The position numbers and the translations under genes were made by a program. From assembly GCA_965242735.1 (NCBI GenBank), contig OZ251497.1, forward strand, positions 1,550,001 through 1,614,000: a stretch of 64,000 nucleotides of DNA, written 5' to 3'. Below the pieces are notes generated by a model that saw only the letters and a list, made by a program, of their open reading frames with translations, searched no databases and was not told the origin of the DNA. This DNA is from G958295645 sp965242735 (GTDB lineage: Bacteria > Gemmatimonadota > Gemmatimonadetes > Longimicrobiales > Gaopeijiaceae). The stretch's first letter is position 1; each line of letters starts with the position of its first letter. Below are positions 18,379 to 26,796 of this stretch, piece by piece.

Positions 18379-19406
18379 ACGGTCAGGATCGATTTTCCGA
18401 ACACCTTTCGGTCTTCGAGTTCGGCCATGGCCTCGCCGATCTGCTCCAGCGGACGGACGGCGTGGACCGCGGGATCGAGGCTGCCGGCGGCCACCATCTC
18501 GAGCAGGCGGGCCAGCCCCGTGCGGCTCCAGCCGTCGGAGCCGAGGATGGTCTGCTCGAAGCTCCATATGTAGCGAATGTCGGTGGGCGGATCATATCCC
18601 GCCGTGGCGCCGCACGTCACCATGCGGCCCTGGAACTTCAGCACCTTCAGGCTGGCCGCCCAGGTGTCGCCGCCCACGTAGTTGATCACCACGTCCACGC
18701 CCCCGGCGCCTCGGTCCAAGTAGCGCGGGCGGCCGGCAATGTCCTGCACCGCGCGCATCCAGTCGTCGGTGCGCGACGACAGCACGTGGTCCGCGCCCAA
18801 CGCGGCCAGCTTGTCTCGCTTCCACTGGCCCCGTCCCGTGGCGAGAACCTGGGCGCCCGCGCGCTTGCACAACTGCACGCAGCAGACGCCGACGCCCCCT
18901 GTCGCGCCCAGCACGAGCACGGTCTCGCCCTCGCGGATCTTCGCTCGCTCTTCCACCACTCGCTGGGCGGTGCCATAGGCGACGGGGACGGCCGCCGCGG
19001 CCTCGAAGGACACCCCGGCCGGCACCCGCACCAAGTTCTCCAGCGGCACGGCGACGTACTCGGCAGCCACGCCCGGCACCTTCTCGCCCATCATGCCCCG
19101 GCCCGCCACCACGGGGTCCACGACGGCGTGGTCGCCCTCGCGCCATGCTCCCGGGTCCGTGCCGGGGCCGAAGCCCGCCACCTCGCCCGCCGCGTCGCCG
19201 CACGGGACCATCGGAAAAGGGACCCGGATGCGCGTCGTGCCGTGCAGCATCATGGGGTCGAAGCCGTTGAGCGCGACGGCCCGCACGCGCAGCAGCGCTT
19301 CGCCCGCCGCCGGCTCGGGGCGCGGCACGCGGCCCACGTACAGCTCGTCCACGTCGCCGTAGCGGTCGTAGAGGGCGGCGCGCATCTGCGGCGGCGATTC
19401 GGCCAT
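18375..19406 (-). CDS. Zinc-independent MDR-family NADPH:quinone oxidoreductase
   Basis: 343 residues with the GroES-like N-domain (VRAVALNGFDPMMLHG, PFPMVPCGDAAGEV) and a Rossmann NADPH site, VLVLGATGGVGVCCVQL. No catalytic or structural zinc ligand set of alcohol dehydrogenases is evident, so it groups with quinone reductase or crotonyl-CoA reductase-like MDR enzymes. Start ATG 19406 is 3 nt after the thioesterase stop. A reductive role on a quinone or enoyl substrate fits the neighbouring acyl-CoA enzymes but is not proven. Confidence 0.82.
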   Translation of the reverse strand: MAESPPQMRAALYDRYGDVDELYVGRVPRPEPAAGEALLRVRAVALNGFDPMMLHGTTRIRVPFPMVPCGDAAGEVAGFGPGTDPGAWREGDHAVVDPVVAGRGMMGEKVPGVAAEYVAVPLENLVRVPAGVSFEAAAAVPVAYGTAQRVVEERAKIREGETVLVLGATGGVGVCCVQLCKRAGAQVLATGRGQWKRDKLAALGADHVLSSRTDDWMRAVQDIAGRPRYLDRGAGGVDVVINYVGGDTWAASLKVLKFQGRMVTCGATAGYDPPTDIRYIWSFEQTILGSDGWSRTGLARLLEMVAAGSLDPAVHAVRPLEQIGEAMAELEDRKVFGKSILTV

Positions 19407-19409
19407 GGA

Positions 19410-19838
19410 TCAGCCCGGCTTCGAGGAGTAGGTGGCCCGGCCTACGGCGCACAGCCGTCCCTCGTGGTCGCGGATCTCCACGTCGGCCACCGAGATCGTC
19501 CGCCCGAAGCGCCGCAAGCGTCCCACGGCCCGCACGTACGGCCCCGTGGCCGGGCGCAGGTAGTCCACGTGCAAGGAAATGGTGGGCACGCCCCCGCCCG
19601 CCCGGACCGCCACCGCCATGTCGCCCGCGACGTCCGCGAGCGACGCCAGCGGCCCCCCGTGGAAGACCGTCTCGTCGCCCCGCGTCAGCTCCGGCCGCAA
19701 CGGCATCTTGAGCGTCACGGCGGCGTCGCCCGCCGGATCGGCGATCTCTTCCAGGATCAAGCCGAGTGCGGCCGTGGCCTTGGAGTCGGCCAGGACCGAC
19801 TCGATCATGGCGCGGAGGGACTGGGGGGCGCTGGACAT
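19410..19838 (-). CDS. PaaI-type hotdog-fold acyl-CoA thioesterase
   Basis: 142 residues from ATG 19838. The segment FHGGPLASLADVAGDMAV corresponds to the PaaI/YbgC hotdog helix with its HGG motif; SLHVDYLRPATG and GRTISVADVEI are the following strands, and VGRATY the last. Such enzymes hydrolyse acyl- or aryl-CoA esters. The gene begins 10 nt after the helicase stop and leads the MDR/Nramp/ligase/Kor run. Confidence 0.82.
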   Translation of the reverse strand: MSSAPQSLRAMIESVLADSKATAALGLILEEIADPAGDAAVTLKMPLRPELTRGDETVFHGGPLASLADVAGDMAVAVRAGGGVPTISLHVDYLRPATGPYVRAVGRLRRFGRTISVADVEIRDHEGRLCAVGRATYSSKPG

Positions 19839-19848
19839 GGGGCTCACG

Positions 19849-22800
19849 CTACGGCGTTGGGCGGTGTCGGCGCAAGGCGGGGGCGGCGGGTCGCCCGCGG
19901 CGCCGAGCAACGCGAGGCGATTTTGTCGGGCCTCGCAGCGGCGAAGACTCGCAAGCCAGTCGTCGAGTCTTTCCGCATGCTGGGTTGTCCAGGCCCCGGT
20001 AGTCCTGGCATCCCCAGAAGTGCTCGCCGGTGGTGCCGTTGCGTCGGATCGCCATCGGCTTCGGAATCTTGCATTCGCAGAGCGGCACCTCCTTCTTGCA
20101 TGCGAGGTTCGTACATTTTCCTCTCGTTCCGTTCAATCTGCGAACGATGCCCTTCGTGCAATGGGGACAACGCCGCTCCCGGTGACCACAGGGGCCTGCG
20201 CCTGCGACGTTCGCGTCCGTAAGTCGGAAGGTGGTGCAACCGACGAAGAGGCCTTCGCCTTGCCTCGCGGTTCGAGCCACTAGCCGCCCGCTCTGTCCCG
20301 CAACGGCGCACTTCGGGCAAGGCGTGTCTCCCTGGTATGGTTCGAGCCAGTCAGCGAGTTCGGCTTCGCCGATGCCGTACTGCCGATTCTCGTCCCGCCA
20401 CAGCTCGTTGAACAGAGCGGTATCTTCCGCATCTGCTGGCGGCTCCACGACGTAGGTCGCGGCTCTTGCTCGTGTCAGCGCGACGTACCAGACTCTGCGT
20501 TCCTCGTTGGGTCCGTTCGCGCCTGACGGCAAGAGCGGGCGCAGTGCGCGATCGAGCGCGTTCTCGCGCAGCTGTTCCTTGACCCCACGGTCCGGTCCTT
20601 GCACGAAGACGACATGGTCCGCCTGCAACCCCTTGGCGCCGTGCACTGTCAAGGTCTCTAGGTCGAGGGCCACGCCGGCCCGGTCGGCCTCGGCCCGGAG
20701 CACCCGGTGGTCGAGTCCCTCCGCCACGTTCTTCAGCGCACGCTCGCGTGCAGCGTCGCGCACCTCTTCTTCGTCGAGCTTGTTCAACCAGCGCGGGATC
20801 TGCCACGGTTTCTCCCTCCACTCTTCAAGTACGCTTCGCTCTTCCTCGCTCGCCGATCGGCCCCTGTCGGCGACGGTGTTCCGGCGTCTCGCCAAGAGCA
20901 GCACTCTTGTGTCCTTCCTTCCAGTGGTGCCTCTTCTCCCGATCTTCCGCAGTATCGCCCGCACAGCAATCTCCGCCGACCCTTCTCCTGCCAACCCGCC
21001 AAGGCCTCTTGCGCCCTCCGCGGTGATCGTCCGTCCGACGATTTCGGTCGCTACGCCAAAATCGGCCTTGCCCTCCTCCCCTTCGATCTTCTTGTCGACC
21101 GCGTCTGGGTTGCCAAGTGCCCAGTGACGCGTGGCGTCCGCACGCGCTTTTCCGAATCGCCAAGTCCGCGTGAGGTCCGTCCGTTCGCAGGCATCACCTT
21201 TCTTCGGAAAGTCCCGCGTATATCCTGGATCGCCTCCCTGAAATCCGTAGATCGATTGCCAGTCGTCTCCCACCACGCAGAGCGATGGACGGCTTCCACG
21301 ACTTCCTCCATGCTTGCTCAACGCCCGGACGAACCGCTCCTGCGCACCGTTTACGTCCTGCCATTCGTCCACGATCACCATGTCGAACTCCGGACGAATC
21401 TCGCCGGATTCCAGAACCCTTGCCGCGTCGAGCACCATCTTCTCGAAATCGGTCGTTCCGGCGTCGTCCAGATGCGCATCGTAGCGTGTTCTCACCGCTT
21501 GGGCCAACACGGCAAGCGCCCGTGCCTCGTCCCGTGCGCTCATTCCATCCATCACTTCGATCCGTCTTCTGATCTCGGCCTCTTCGAGACCGCAACGTCC
21601 TGCGGCGATAATCCATTTGCTCACTTCCTGAACGACGATGTGAATCGTTTGCGCATCCGGCGTCCAGCTCTCGTCCACAAATGGGAACCGGTGCTTGAGC
21701 GATCCGGGATCCAAGCCTGCCGCGCTTGCGACCGCCTCAATCACCGTGCAGTCCCAGTCTCTGTCACCATCGAGTACTTCCTTGTATTGGCCCCAACTCG
21801 TTTCGGCGAGACGCGTGCCCAGCAGCTCGTGGATCCGTCGCTTCCGCGACATGTCTTTGATGTACCTTTCCGGGTGATCCCATTCCTTGGGCGGATTTCC
21901 TTTCTCGTCAATGCCCCAGTGCTCCAGCCAGACAATAACATTTTCGTCCAGAGTGATCTTGAAGTCCGGCTGATATCCCGTTTCCCAGCACTTGTCCTTC
22001 GCGTTCGCCACTTCAGGCCGTTGCATGCGCTCTTCTTCGGACGCGGGCACCTCCATGTAGGTTGCTTCGTACTTGAAGGGGATCCCTCGGTTGTCCAGCA
22101 CACGGCAGATCGCAGCTTCGGCGTACGAGCGCACGTCGATGCTCCCAGTCCTTAGACTCACCCTGACCGTCTCGTCGTGCTTTCCGTCGTTCGGTGGAAG
22201 CCGCACATGCGCTTGCGCTCGCACGGCCAGTGCCTCGTTTAGTCTCGCATTTGTCCCAAACACGTCGTCCAGCATGCGCTTGAGGACCCGGTAGCGCCTG
22301 CTATTATTGCCAGGCTCTGCAATCGGGTCGATCCGGGGTCCGCGCCCGGTTGCTTGAGTCAACAGGCGTCTCCCTAAACTGTGGATCGTGCCGATGAACA
22401 TTTCATCCACCGATTGTCCCGCCATCTTCTCAATTCGATCGCTGATCTCCCTGGCTGCCTTCTTGGTGAACGTCACCACCGCGATGCGCTTCGGTTCCGT
22501 GCGGCCGCGCCGAAGGGTGTCGGCGACCTTGGCCGCCATCGTCTCGGTCTTGCCCGTGCCGGCTCCGGCGAGGACGAGCTGAGTGTCTTCTCCGACGACG
22601 ACGGCCCTTTGTTGAGCCGGATGCAACCTCTTCAACACTGGGTCCGCCTTTGCGTTCTGAAGTCGTCGTTCGGCATACCGCTCGTTCGCCATGCGCCTAT
22701 GTTTTTCCGTCGCATGGCTCGTCAGATTCTTTACGCTTGCGCCCAGCGCACGCAGCTGCGGACGCAGCCACTGGCATGCCATCGCGTTCCGTTCATTGAC

Positions 22801-23010
22801 CGCCTTCGCTTTTCTTTCGAGTTCGTTGATGCGCTTCTCGAAGACGCTTCGTCGTATCCACTGTCGCGGTCCACTTAGATTTGTCAACACGTCTAGCTCT
22901 CTGTTGATCGCCTGCACCAGAGATGCCACGCCATTCTTCGTCTTGTTGCTCTTGCACATCGTTGCTGATTTCACTCGAAGATCCATGTCACGCTCATCGC
23001 GGGGCAACAT
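19849..23010 (-). CDS. UvrD/HelD-like superfamily 1 helicase with nuclease-like insert and zinc ribbons
   Basis: 1053 residues. After a basic, coiled N-terminal region (1-125) comes the Q-motif (HPAQQRAVV), Walker A at 148-155 (AGAGTGKT), motif Ib-like GTIHSLGRRL, Walker B VIVDEWQDVN, motif III GDDWQSIYGFQG and motif V/VI regions VHGAKGLQADHVV and VWYVALTRARA. Between motifs, residues about 300-420 hold an insert with YEATY, YQPDF and WLEHWG. It resembles the PD-(D/E)XK-type insert of some helicase IV relatives, but the E-x-K Lys is not obvious. The C-terminus carries three Cys clusters of topoisomerase I zinc-ribbon type (CPKC, CPHC, CECKIPKP..FWGC). The last 35 basic residues may be read-through of former intergenic DNA. 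Repair or phage-defence roles are both plausible. Confidence 0.85.
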   Translation of the reverse strand: MLPRDERDMDLRVKSATMCKSNKTKNGVASLVQAINRELDVLTNLSGPRQWIRRSVFEKRINELERKAKAVNERNAMACQWLRPQLRALGASVKNLTSHATEKHRRMANERYAERRLQNAKADPVLKRLHPAQQRAVVVGEDTQLVLAGAGTGKTETMAAKVADTLRRGRTEPKRIAVVTFTKKAAREISDRIEKMAGQSVDEMFIGTIHSLGRRLLTQATGRGPRIDPIAEPGNNSRRYRVLKRMLDDVFGTNARLNEALAVRAQAHVRLPPNDGKHDETVRVSLRTGSIDVRSYAEAAICRVLDNRGIPFKYEATYMEVPASEEERMQRPEVANAKDKCWETGYQPDFKITLDENVIVWLEHWGIDEKGNPPKEWDHPERYIKDMSRKRRIHELLGTRLAETSWGQYKEVLDGDRDWDCTVIEAVASAAGLDPGSLKHRFPFVDESWTPDAQTIHIVVQEVSKWIIAAGRCGLEEAEIRRRIEVMDGMSARDEARALAVLAQAVRTRYDAHLDDAGTTDFEKMVLDAARVLESGEIRPEFDMVIVDEWQDVNGAQERFVRALSKHGGSRGSRPSLCVVGDDWQSIYGFQGGDPGYTRDFPKKGDACERTDLTRTWRFGKARADATRHWALGNPDAVDKKIEGEEGKADFGVATEIVGRTITAEGARGLGGLAGEGSAEIAVRAILRKIGRRGTTGRKDTRVLLLARRRNTVADRGRSASEEERSVLEEWREKPWQIPRWLNKLDEEEVRDAARERALKNVAEGLDHRVLRAEADRAGVALDLETLTVHGAKGLQADHVVFVQGPDRGVKEQLRENALDRALRPLLPSGANGPNEERRVWYVALTRARAATYVVEPPADAEDTALFNELWRDENRQYGIGEAELADWLEPYQGDTPCPKCAVAGQSGRLVARTARQGEGLFVGCTTFRLTDANVAGAGPCGHRERRCPHCTKGIVRRLNGTRGKCTNLACKKEVPLCECKIPKPMAIRRNGTTGEHFWGCQDYRGLDNPACGKTRRLACESSPLRGPTKSPRVARRRGRPAAPALRRHRPTP

Positions 23011-23245
23011 TCTCGGCCGGGAAGCGCCCCAGCGTACGCTTTTCGTGCAAGCCGTTGGATCGCCAGTTGGTCAACCGCACGATCGCCCGATTGGCAACCT
23101 CGGCGTCAAGCATGCCGCGCGACGGCGAGAGCCGATAAGGAAACTGGACGAGACTCAGCCAAAATGAAACGGTTGTCCGGTGGACGTCAAGGCGGGTTGG
23201 ATGAAGTGGACATGTGCGTTCACGCCCGTCCGCACCTGCGTCCCC

Positions 23246-24499
23246 TCACGGCCCCAACGTCCCCACCGGGATCACGCCGGCCCGTCCCTTCGGCGCCGCG
23301 CCGTATCCGTTGGGGACGACGACGGCCAGGGCCGCGGGTTCGCCGTAGGCGCTGCTGGCCCTCATCCGGCTTGCGACCTTTTCGAGGTTGGCCATGCCCT
23401 CCTTGATCCGGCGCTCGCCCAGCTTGACCTCGAACGCCGCCCACCGGCCGTTCGCGTCTTCCACGATGGCGTCCACCTCCAGGCCGTCCTTTTCCCGGTA
23501 GTGGAACACGTGGGCGTCGGCCGCCTGGGCGTAGACCCGGAGGTCTCGAATCACCAAGGACTCGAACAGCAGGCCGAACGCTTCGGGGTCGCCGAGCAAG
23601 CGGGAAGGCGTGGCGCGCAACGCGGCCGCGGCCAGGGACGGGTCCGCGAAGTGCCGGACGGGCGTGGTGCGCAGGGTCGTGCGGGAACGCAGATGCGGCG
23701 ACCAGGCCGGTTGGTCCTCCACGATCATGAGGCGCTCCAGCGTCTCCAGGTATTCGGCGGCGGTGCTGGCCTTGAAGGCAGCTCCCGCCCCGCGAACGTC
23801 TCTGGCGAGCGTCGCGACGGTGGCGGGCGTGGCGACGTTGCGGGCCAGCGACTGAAGCAGCCGTCCGACCTTGACGGGGTCCCTTCGCTTGCCGCCTGCT
23901 TGCCGAACGTCGGCGCGTTGAATCTCCGACAAGTAGTCCCGGTTGGCTCTCGCGGCTTGCTCGGGGCTGCGGCCCATGTTCCCCGGCCAGCCCCCGGCGC
24001 ACGTGAGCTCCGCGAGGCGCCGAAGGGCGAGGTTGGACTGCGCCGACCGCTGGGGTTCTCCCGCCAGCAGGCCCGCCAGCGACATCTCTCCGGTGGACTC
24101 GCCCGTCTCGAAGAGCGACATCGGCCGCATTCGCAGTCGAGTCAGCCGGCCCGCGCCGGTGTGGCGGGCGACGTCGTCGGCCGGCACGGCCGAACCGGTG
24201 AGGACGAACTGGCCCGGGACGCCCCGCCGGTCCACGGCCTTGCGGATGTGGTTCCAGATGGTCGGCGTGGTCTGCCACTCGTCGACGAGGCGGGGCGTGT
24301 CGCCTTCGAGCACGGCCGCCGGATCGATGTCGACCATCTTCCGCGCGGACGCATCCACGTCCAGAAACACCGCGCTGGCCGCGACCGTCTCGGCGGTTGC
24401 GGTCTTGCCGCAGGCCTTGGGGCCTTCGATGACGACCGCGCCCGTGGCCGAAAGCCGCTCGGCCAGCTCCGCGTCGACGATCCGGGAAACATACTTCAT
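23246..24499 (-). CDS. AAA_14/DUF4143 family ATP-binding protein (second copy)
   Basis: 417 residues with a P-loop EGPKACGKTATAE at 25-37, Walker B-like RLVDEWQTTP, VLTGSAVP (sensor), and a C-terminal DUF4143 region ending in GLEVDAIVED then WAAFEVKLG, a complete D..E-x-K arrangement unlike the Arg variant at 3297-4511. It belongs to the same poorly understood ATPase family, and the two proteins are only distantly similar. Immediately upstream, 23-bp tandem repeats (24553-24660) fill the gap to the next gene; a GGGAGG Shine-Dalgarno-like stretch lies about 20 nt before ATG 24499. Confidence 0.85.
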   Translation of the reverse strand: MKYVSRIVDAELAERLSATGAVVIEGPKACGKTATAETVAASAVFLDVDASARKMVDIDPAAVLEGDTPRLVDEWQTTPTIWNHIRKAVDRRGVPGQFVLTGSAVPADDVARHTGAGRLTRLRMRPMSLFETGESTGEMSLAGLLAGEPQRSAQSNLALRRLAELTCAGGWPGNMGRSPEQAARANRDYLSEIQRADVRQAGGKRRDPVKVGRLLQSLARNVATPATVATLARDVRGAGAAFKASTAAEYLETLERLMIVEDQPAWSPHLRSRTTLRTTPVRHFADPSLAAAALRATPSRLLGDPEAFGLLFESLVIRDLRVYAQAADAHVFHYREKDGLEVDAIVEDANGRWAAFEVKLGERRIKEGMANLEKVASRMRASSAYGEPAALAVVVPNGYGAAPKGRAGVIPVGTLGP

Positions 24500-24552
24500 G
24501 ACGCGGAACGAGTAGCCTCCCGGGCGGGCTCCGGCAAGATGCGATGAGATTC

Positions 24553-24660
24553 CAGGGGAAGGTTCGGCGACGATTCAGGGGAAGATTCGGCGAACGGTCA
24601 GGGGAAGATTTGGCGACGATTCAGGGGAAGGTTCGGCGAACGATCTGGAAACGATTCGGC
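24553..24660. repeat. 23-bp tandem direct repeats upstream of DUF4143 ATPase
   Basis: The core CAGGGGAAGRTTYGGCGA begins at 24553, 24576, 24599 and 24622, exactly 23 bp apart, with a decayed fifth unit near 24645. The spacers alternate between CGATT and ACGRT. The array occupies the intergenic gap between the DUF4143 start (24499) and the end of the PanE-fusion gene (24739). A multi-site operator or a recombination or replication-related repeat is possible. It is not a CRISPR: there are no unique spacers. Confidence 0.85.
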
Positions 24661-24738
24661 GCCGCGTCATTGGTTCTGGACCGGGCAGGGAACGGCGGCC
24701 CGGGCGTCGGTTCCCGGGCTGTTCTAGGCTGGCCCAGC

Positions 24739-26796
24739 CTAGTCGTCCCCTTCCTTCGGCTCCGAGCCGTCCGGCCGGAGGCGTTCCCTGACCTCGTCGG
24801 CCGCCGCTTCGACGAGGCGGGCGACTCGGGCCGCCATCTCGGTGACGCCCCCGGCGAAGCTGTCCGTCCACCCGGCTTCGTCCGCCTTCCTGGCCAAGTG
24901 CGCCACGGTCAGGCCGGCCAGCAGGCTTGCGATCAGCGCGAGCGACGCGGGGCCGCCGGCCGCCGCGACCACGGGCACGACGGCTATGGGGACGGCGGTT
25001 CCGGCGGCGCCCTCCGCCAACCCCTTGACGGATTCTTGGTAGTCCCCGGTCTTCCTGGCTTCCGTGAAGGCCTTCGCCGCCGCGGCCACGAAGACGACGG
25101 CGAGGATCGGATTGCGCCCGTGGACGGCGGCCAGCGCCGTGTTGCCGACGATGCGGGCGAAGTCGCGCGTCTCGCCGCCCGACCACCGAAACACGAGCGC
25201 GGCGCTGCCGAGCAGCCCGGCCAGGATGTCGGCCGCGTCGTACGTCGCCAAGTCCGCGAACCACTTCTTGGGCATGCCGAACTGCGTCTTGAGCGCGTCC
25301 GCTATCCGATGGTACGTGTCGGGGTCCCAGGTGAAGAACGGGAGGCCGGCGGGCGTGACGCCGTCGCGAAAGAGGCCCAGCATCATTCCGACGGCCCGAT
25401 GGACGACGCCGTCTTCGCCCGGAGCGTCCTTGGCGGCCTTGAACGCGCCCAGCAACGTGTGGCCTCCGTCGAACAAGCGGTGCAGGCCGCCCCCGACGCC
25501 GGTCTCCAGGTAGCTGGCGTCCATCGCCTTGTCGTAGATGGTCGGAGGGCCCTTGGCCAGCTGGCTCAGCCACTGGTTCATGTTGTCGGCCAAGCCCGTG
25601 GCCAGAAGGCCTTGCCCGGCGTCGTGCACTCCCTTGACCGCGTTCGACGCGGCCTTGGCCGTCAGGCGCGGCAGCGGCGAGGCCCAGCCGTACGCCCGCG
25701 CCGCGGCCTCGGTGCTCCGGCGAGACGCGCCCCCGACGGCATGGGCCACCGCCGACGCGGCTGCCTTCGTGGTGTCGGCCGACGCGGCAACGAACTTGCC
25801 GAACGGCCCGCGGCCTCGCGCCGCCTCGCCGGGCCCGGCTTCTTCCGCCCGCAGCCGCGAGAGGGCCAGCACCACGTCGATCGTCGGCGTGGGGACGCCC
25901 GCCAGCTGGCCCAGTTCCTGCACCGCCGTGCCCACGGCGTCGAGCTCCAAGGGACGTCCCGCCATCAGGTCCTGGAGCATCGAGGTGCGGTGAGCGCCGA
26001 CCGCGGCCGTTCCGTCGATCCGCTTCTCGAGGCCGATGCGAAAGCGGACGCCCAACGCCTCGCCGACGGCCTGGGCCTCGGTCATCATGGCCCGGGCCAC
26101 GGCGCGCGTGCCGGGATCGCTGGCGATGCGGTCCAGCGTGGCCCGCGTCAGCGCGCTGATGGGGTTGAAGGCGGCGTTGCCCCACAGCTTGACCCAGATC
26201 TCGTTGCGGATGGGACGCACGCGCGTCCGAAATCCGGCCTCGGCCAGGATCGCGCGCAGGGTCTCGACCCGCTGGGTCCGCTCGCCGGAGGGCTCGCCGA
26301 CGACCAGGCGGTCCTCGGACCGGTGGCGGACGACGCCCGGCGCCACGATCTCGGTGGCCGGATAGACGACGCACCCCACCGCCCGCTCCGGCCCGATGCC
26401 GTTCCACTGCTTTCCGCCGGGGTCCACGCTCTCGAGCCGGCGCCCTTCGAAGGCGCAGCCGGACCGATGGAAGTACCACCAGGGGATGCCGTTCTGGGCC
26501 GTGACGACGGTCGTGCCCGGCCCGAGCAACGGCTGCATCGCGTCGACGGCGCCGGGGCCGGAGTGCGCCTTCAGCGTCACGATCACGTAGTCCTGGACGC
26601 CGGCTTCGGCGGAATCGTCGGTGCACCGCGGCTTGGCCGCCAGCTTGCGGTTCTCGGCCAGCACGGTGACGCCGTTCTTCCGCATCGCCTCCAAGTGCGG
26701 CCCGCGGCCGATCAGCGTCGTGTCCGCGCCCGATCGCGCCAAGTGCAGCCCGAGGTACGCGCCCGTGGCGCCCGCGCCGAAGACGGCGATCTTCAT
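24739..26796 (-). CDS. PanE/ApbA-type ketopantoate reductase fused to an unknown 365-residue domain
   Basis: 685 residues, about twice the usual 300-340. Residues 1-318 are a complete ketopantoate reductase-like unit: NADPH motif GAGATGAYLG (7-16), TAQNGIPWW near 99-107, and the catalytic-Lys helix IWVKLWGNAAFNPISALT (200-217). From about 320, an Ala/Gly-rich helical stretch leads into a domain with PTIYDKAMDASY, GLPFFTWDPDTYHRIADALK and two or three hydrophobic segments (VPIAVVPVVAAAGGPASLAL). I do not recognise this extension. The ATG at 26796 overlaps the ligase stop as ATGA, so the two are co-translated. The reductase may act on a 2-oxo acid other than ketopantoate. Confidence 0.8.
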   Translation of the reverse strand: MKIAVFGAGATGAYLGLHLARSGADTTLIGRGPHLEAMRKNGVTVLAENRKLAAKPRCTDDSAEAGVQDYVIVTLKAHSGPGAVDAMQPLLGPGTTVVTAQNGIPWWYFHRSGCAFEGRRLESVDPGGKQWNGIGPERAVGCVVYPATEIVAPGVVRHRSEDRLVVGEPSGERTQRVETLRAILAEAGFRTRVRPIRNEIWVKLWGNAAFNPISALTRATLDRIASDPGTRAVARAMMTEAQAVGEALGVRFRIGLEKRIDGTAAVGAHRTSMLQDLMAGRPLELDAVGTAVQELGQLAGVPTPTIDVVLALSRLRAEEAGPGEAARGRGPFGKFVAASADTTKAAASAVAHAVGGASRRSTEAAARAYGWASPLPRLTAKAASNAVKGVHDAGQGLLATGLADNMNQWLSQLAKGPPTIYDKAMDASYLETGVGGGLHRLFDGGHTLLGAFKAAKDAPGEDGVVHRAVGMMLGLFRDGVTPAGLPFFTWDPDTYHRIADALKTQFGMPKKWFADLATYDAADILAGLLGSAALVFRWSGGETRDFARIVGNTALAAVHGRNPILAVVFVAAAAKAFTEARKTGDYQESVKGLAEGAAGTAVPIAVVPVVAAAGGPASLALIASLLAGLTVAHLARKADEAGWTDSFAGGVTEMAARVARLVEAAADEVRERLRPDGSEPKEGDD

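Noticed and set aside
24553..24660. CRISPR array
   Set aside because: The 23-bp units are contiguous with no unique spacers and no cas genes nearby.
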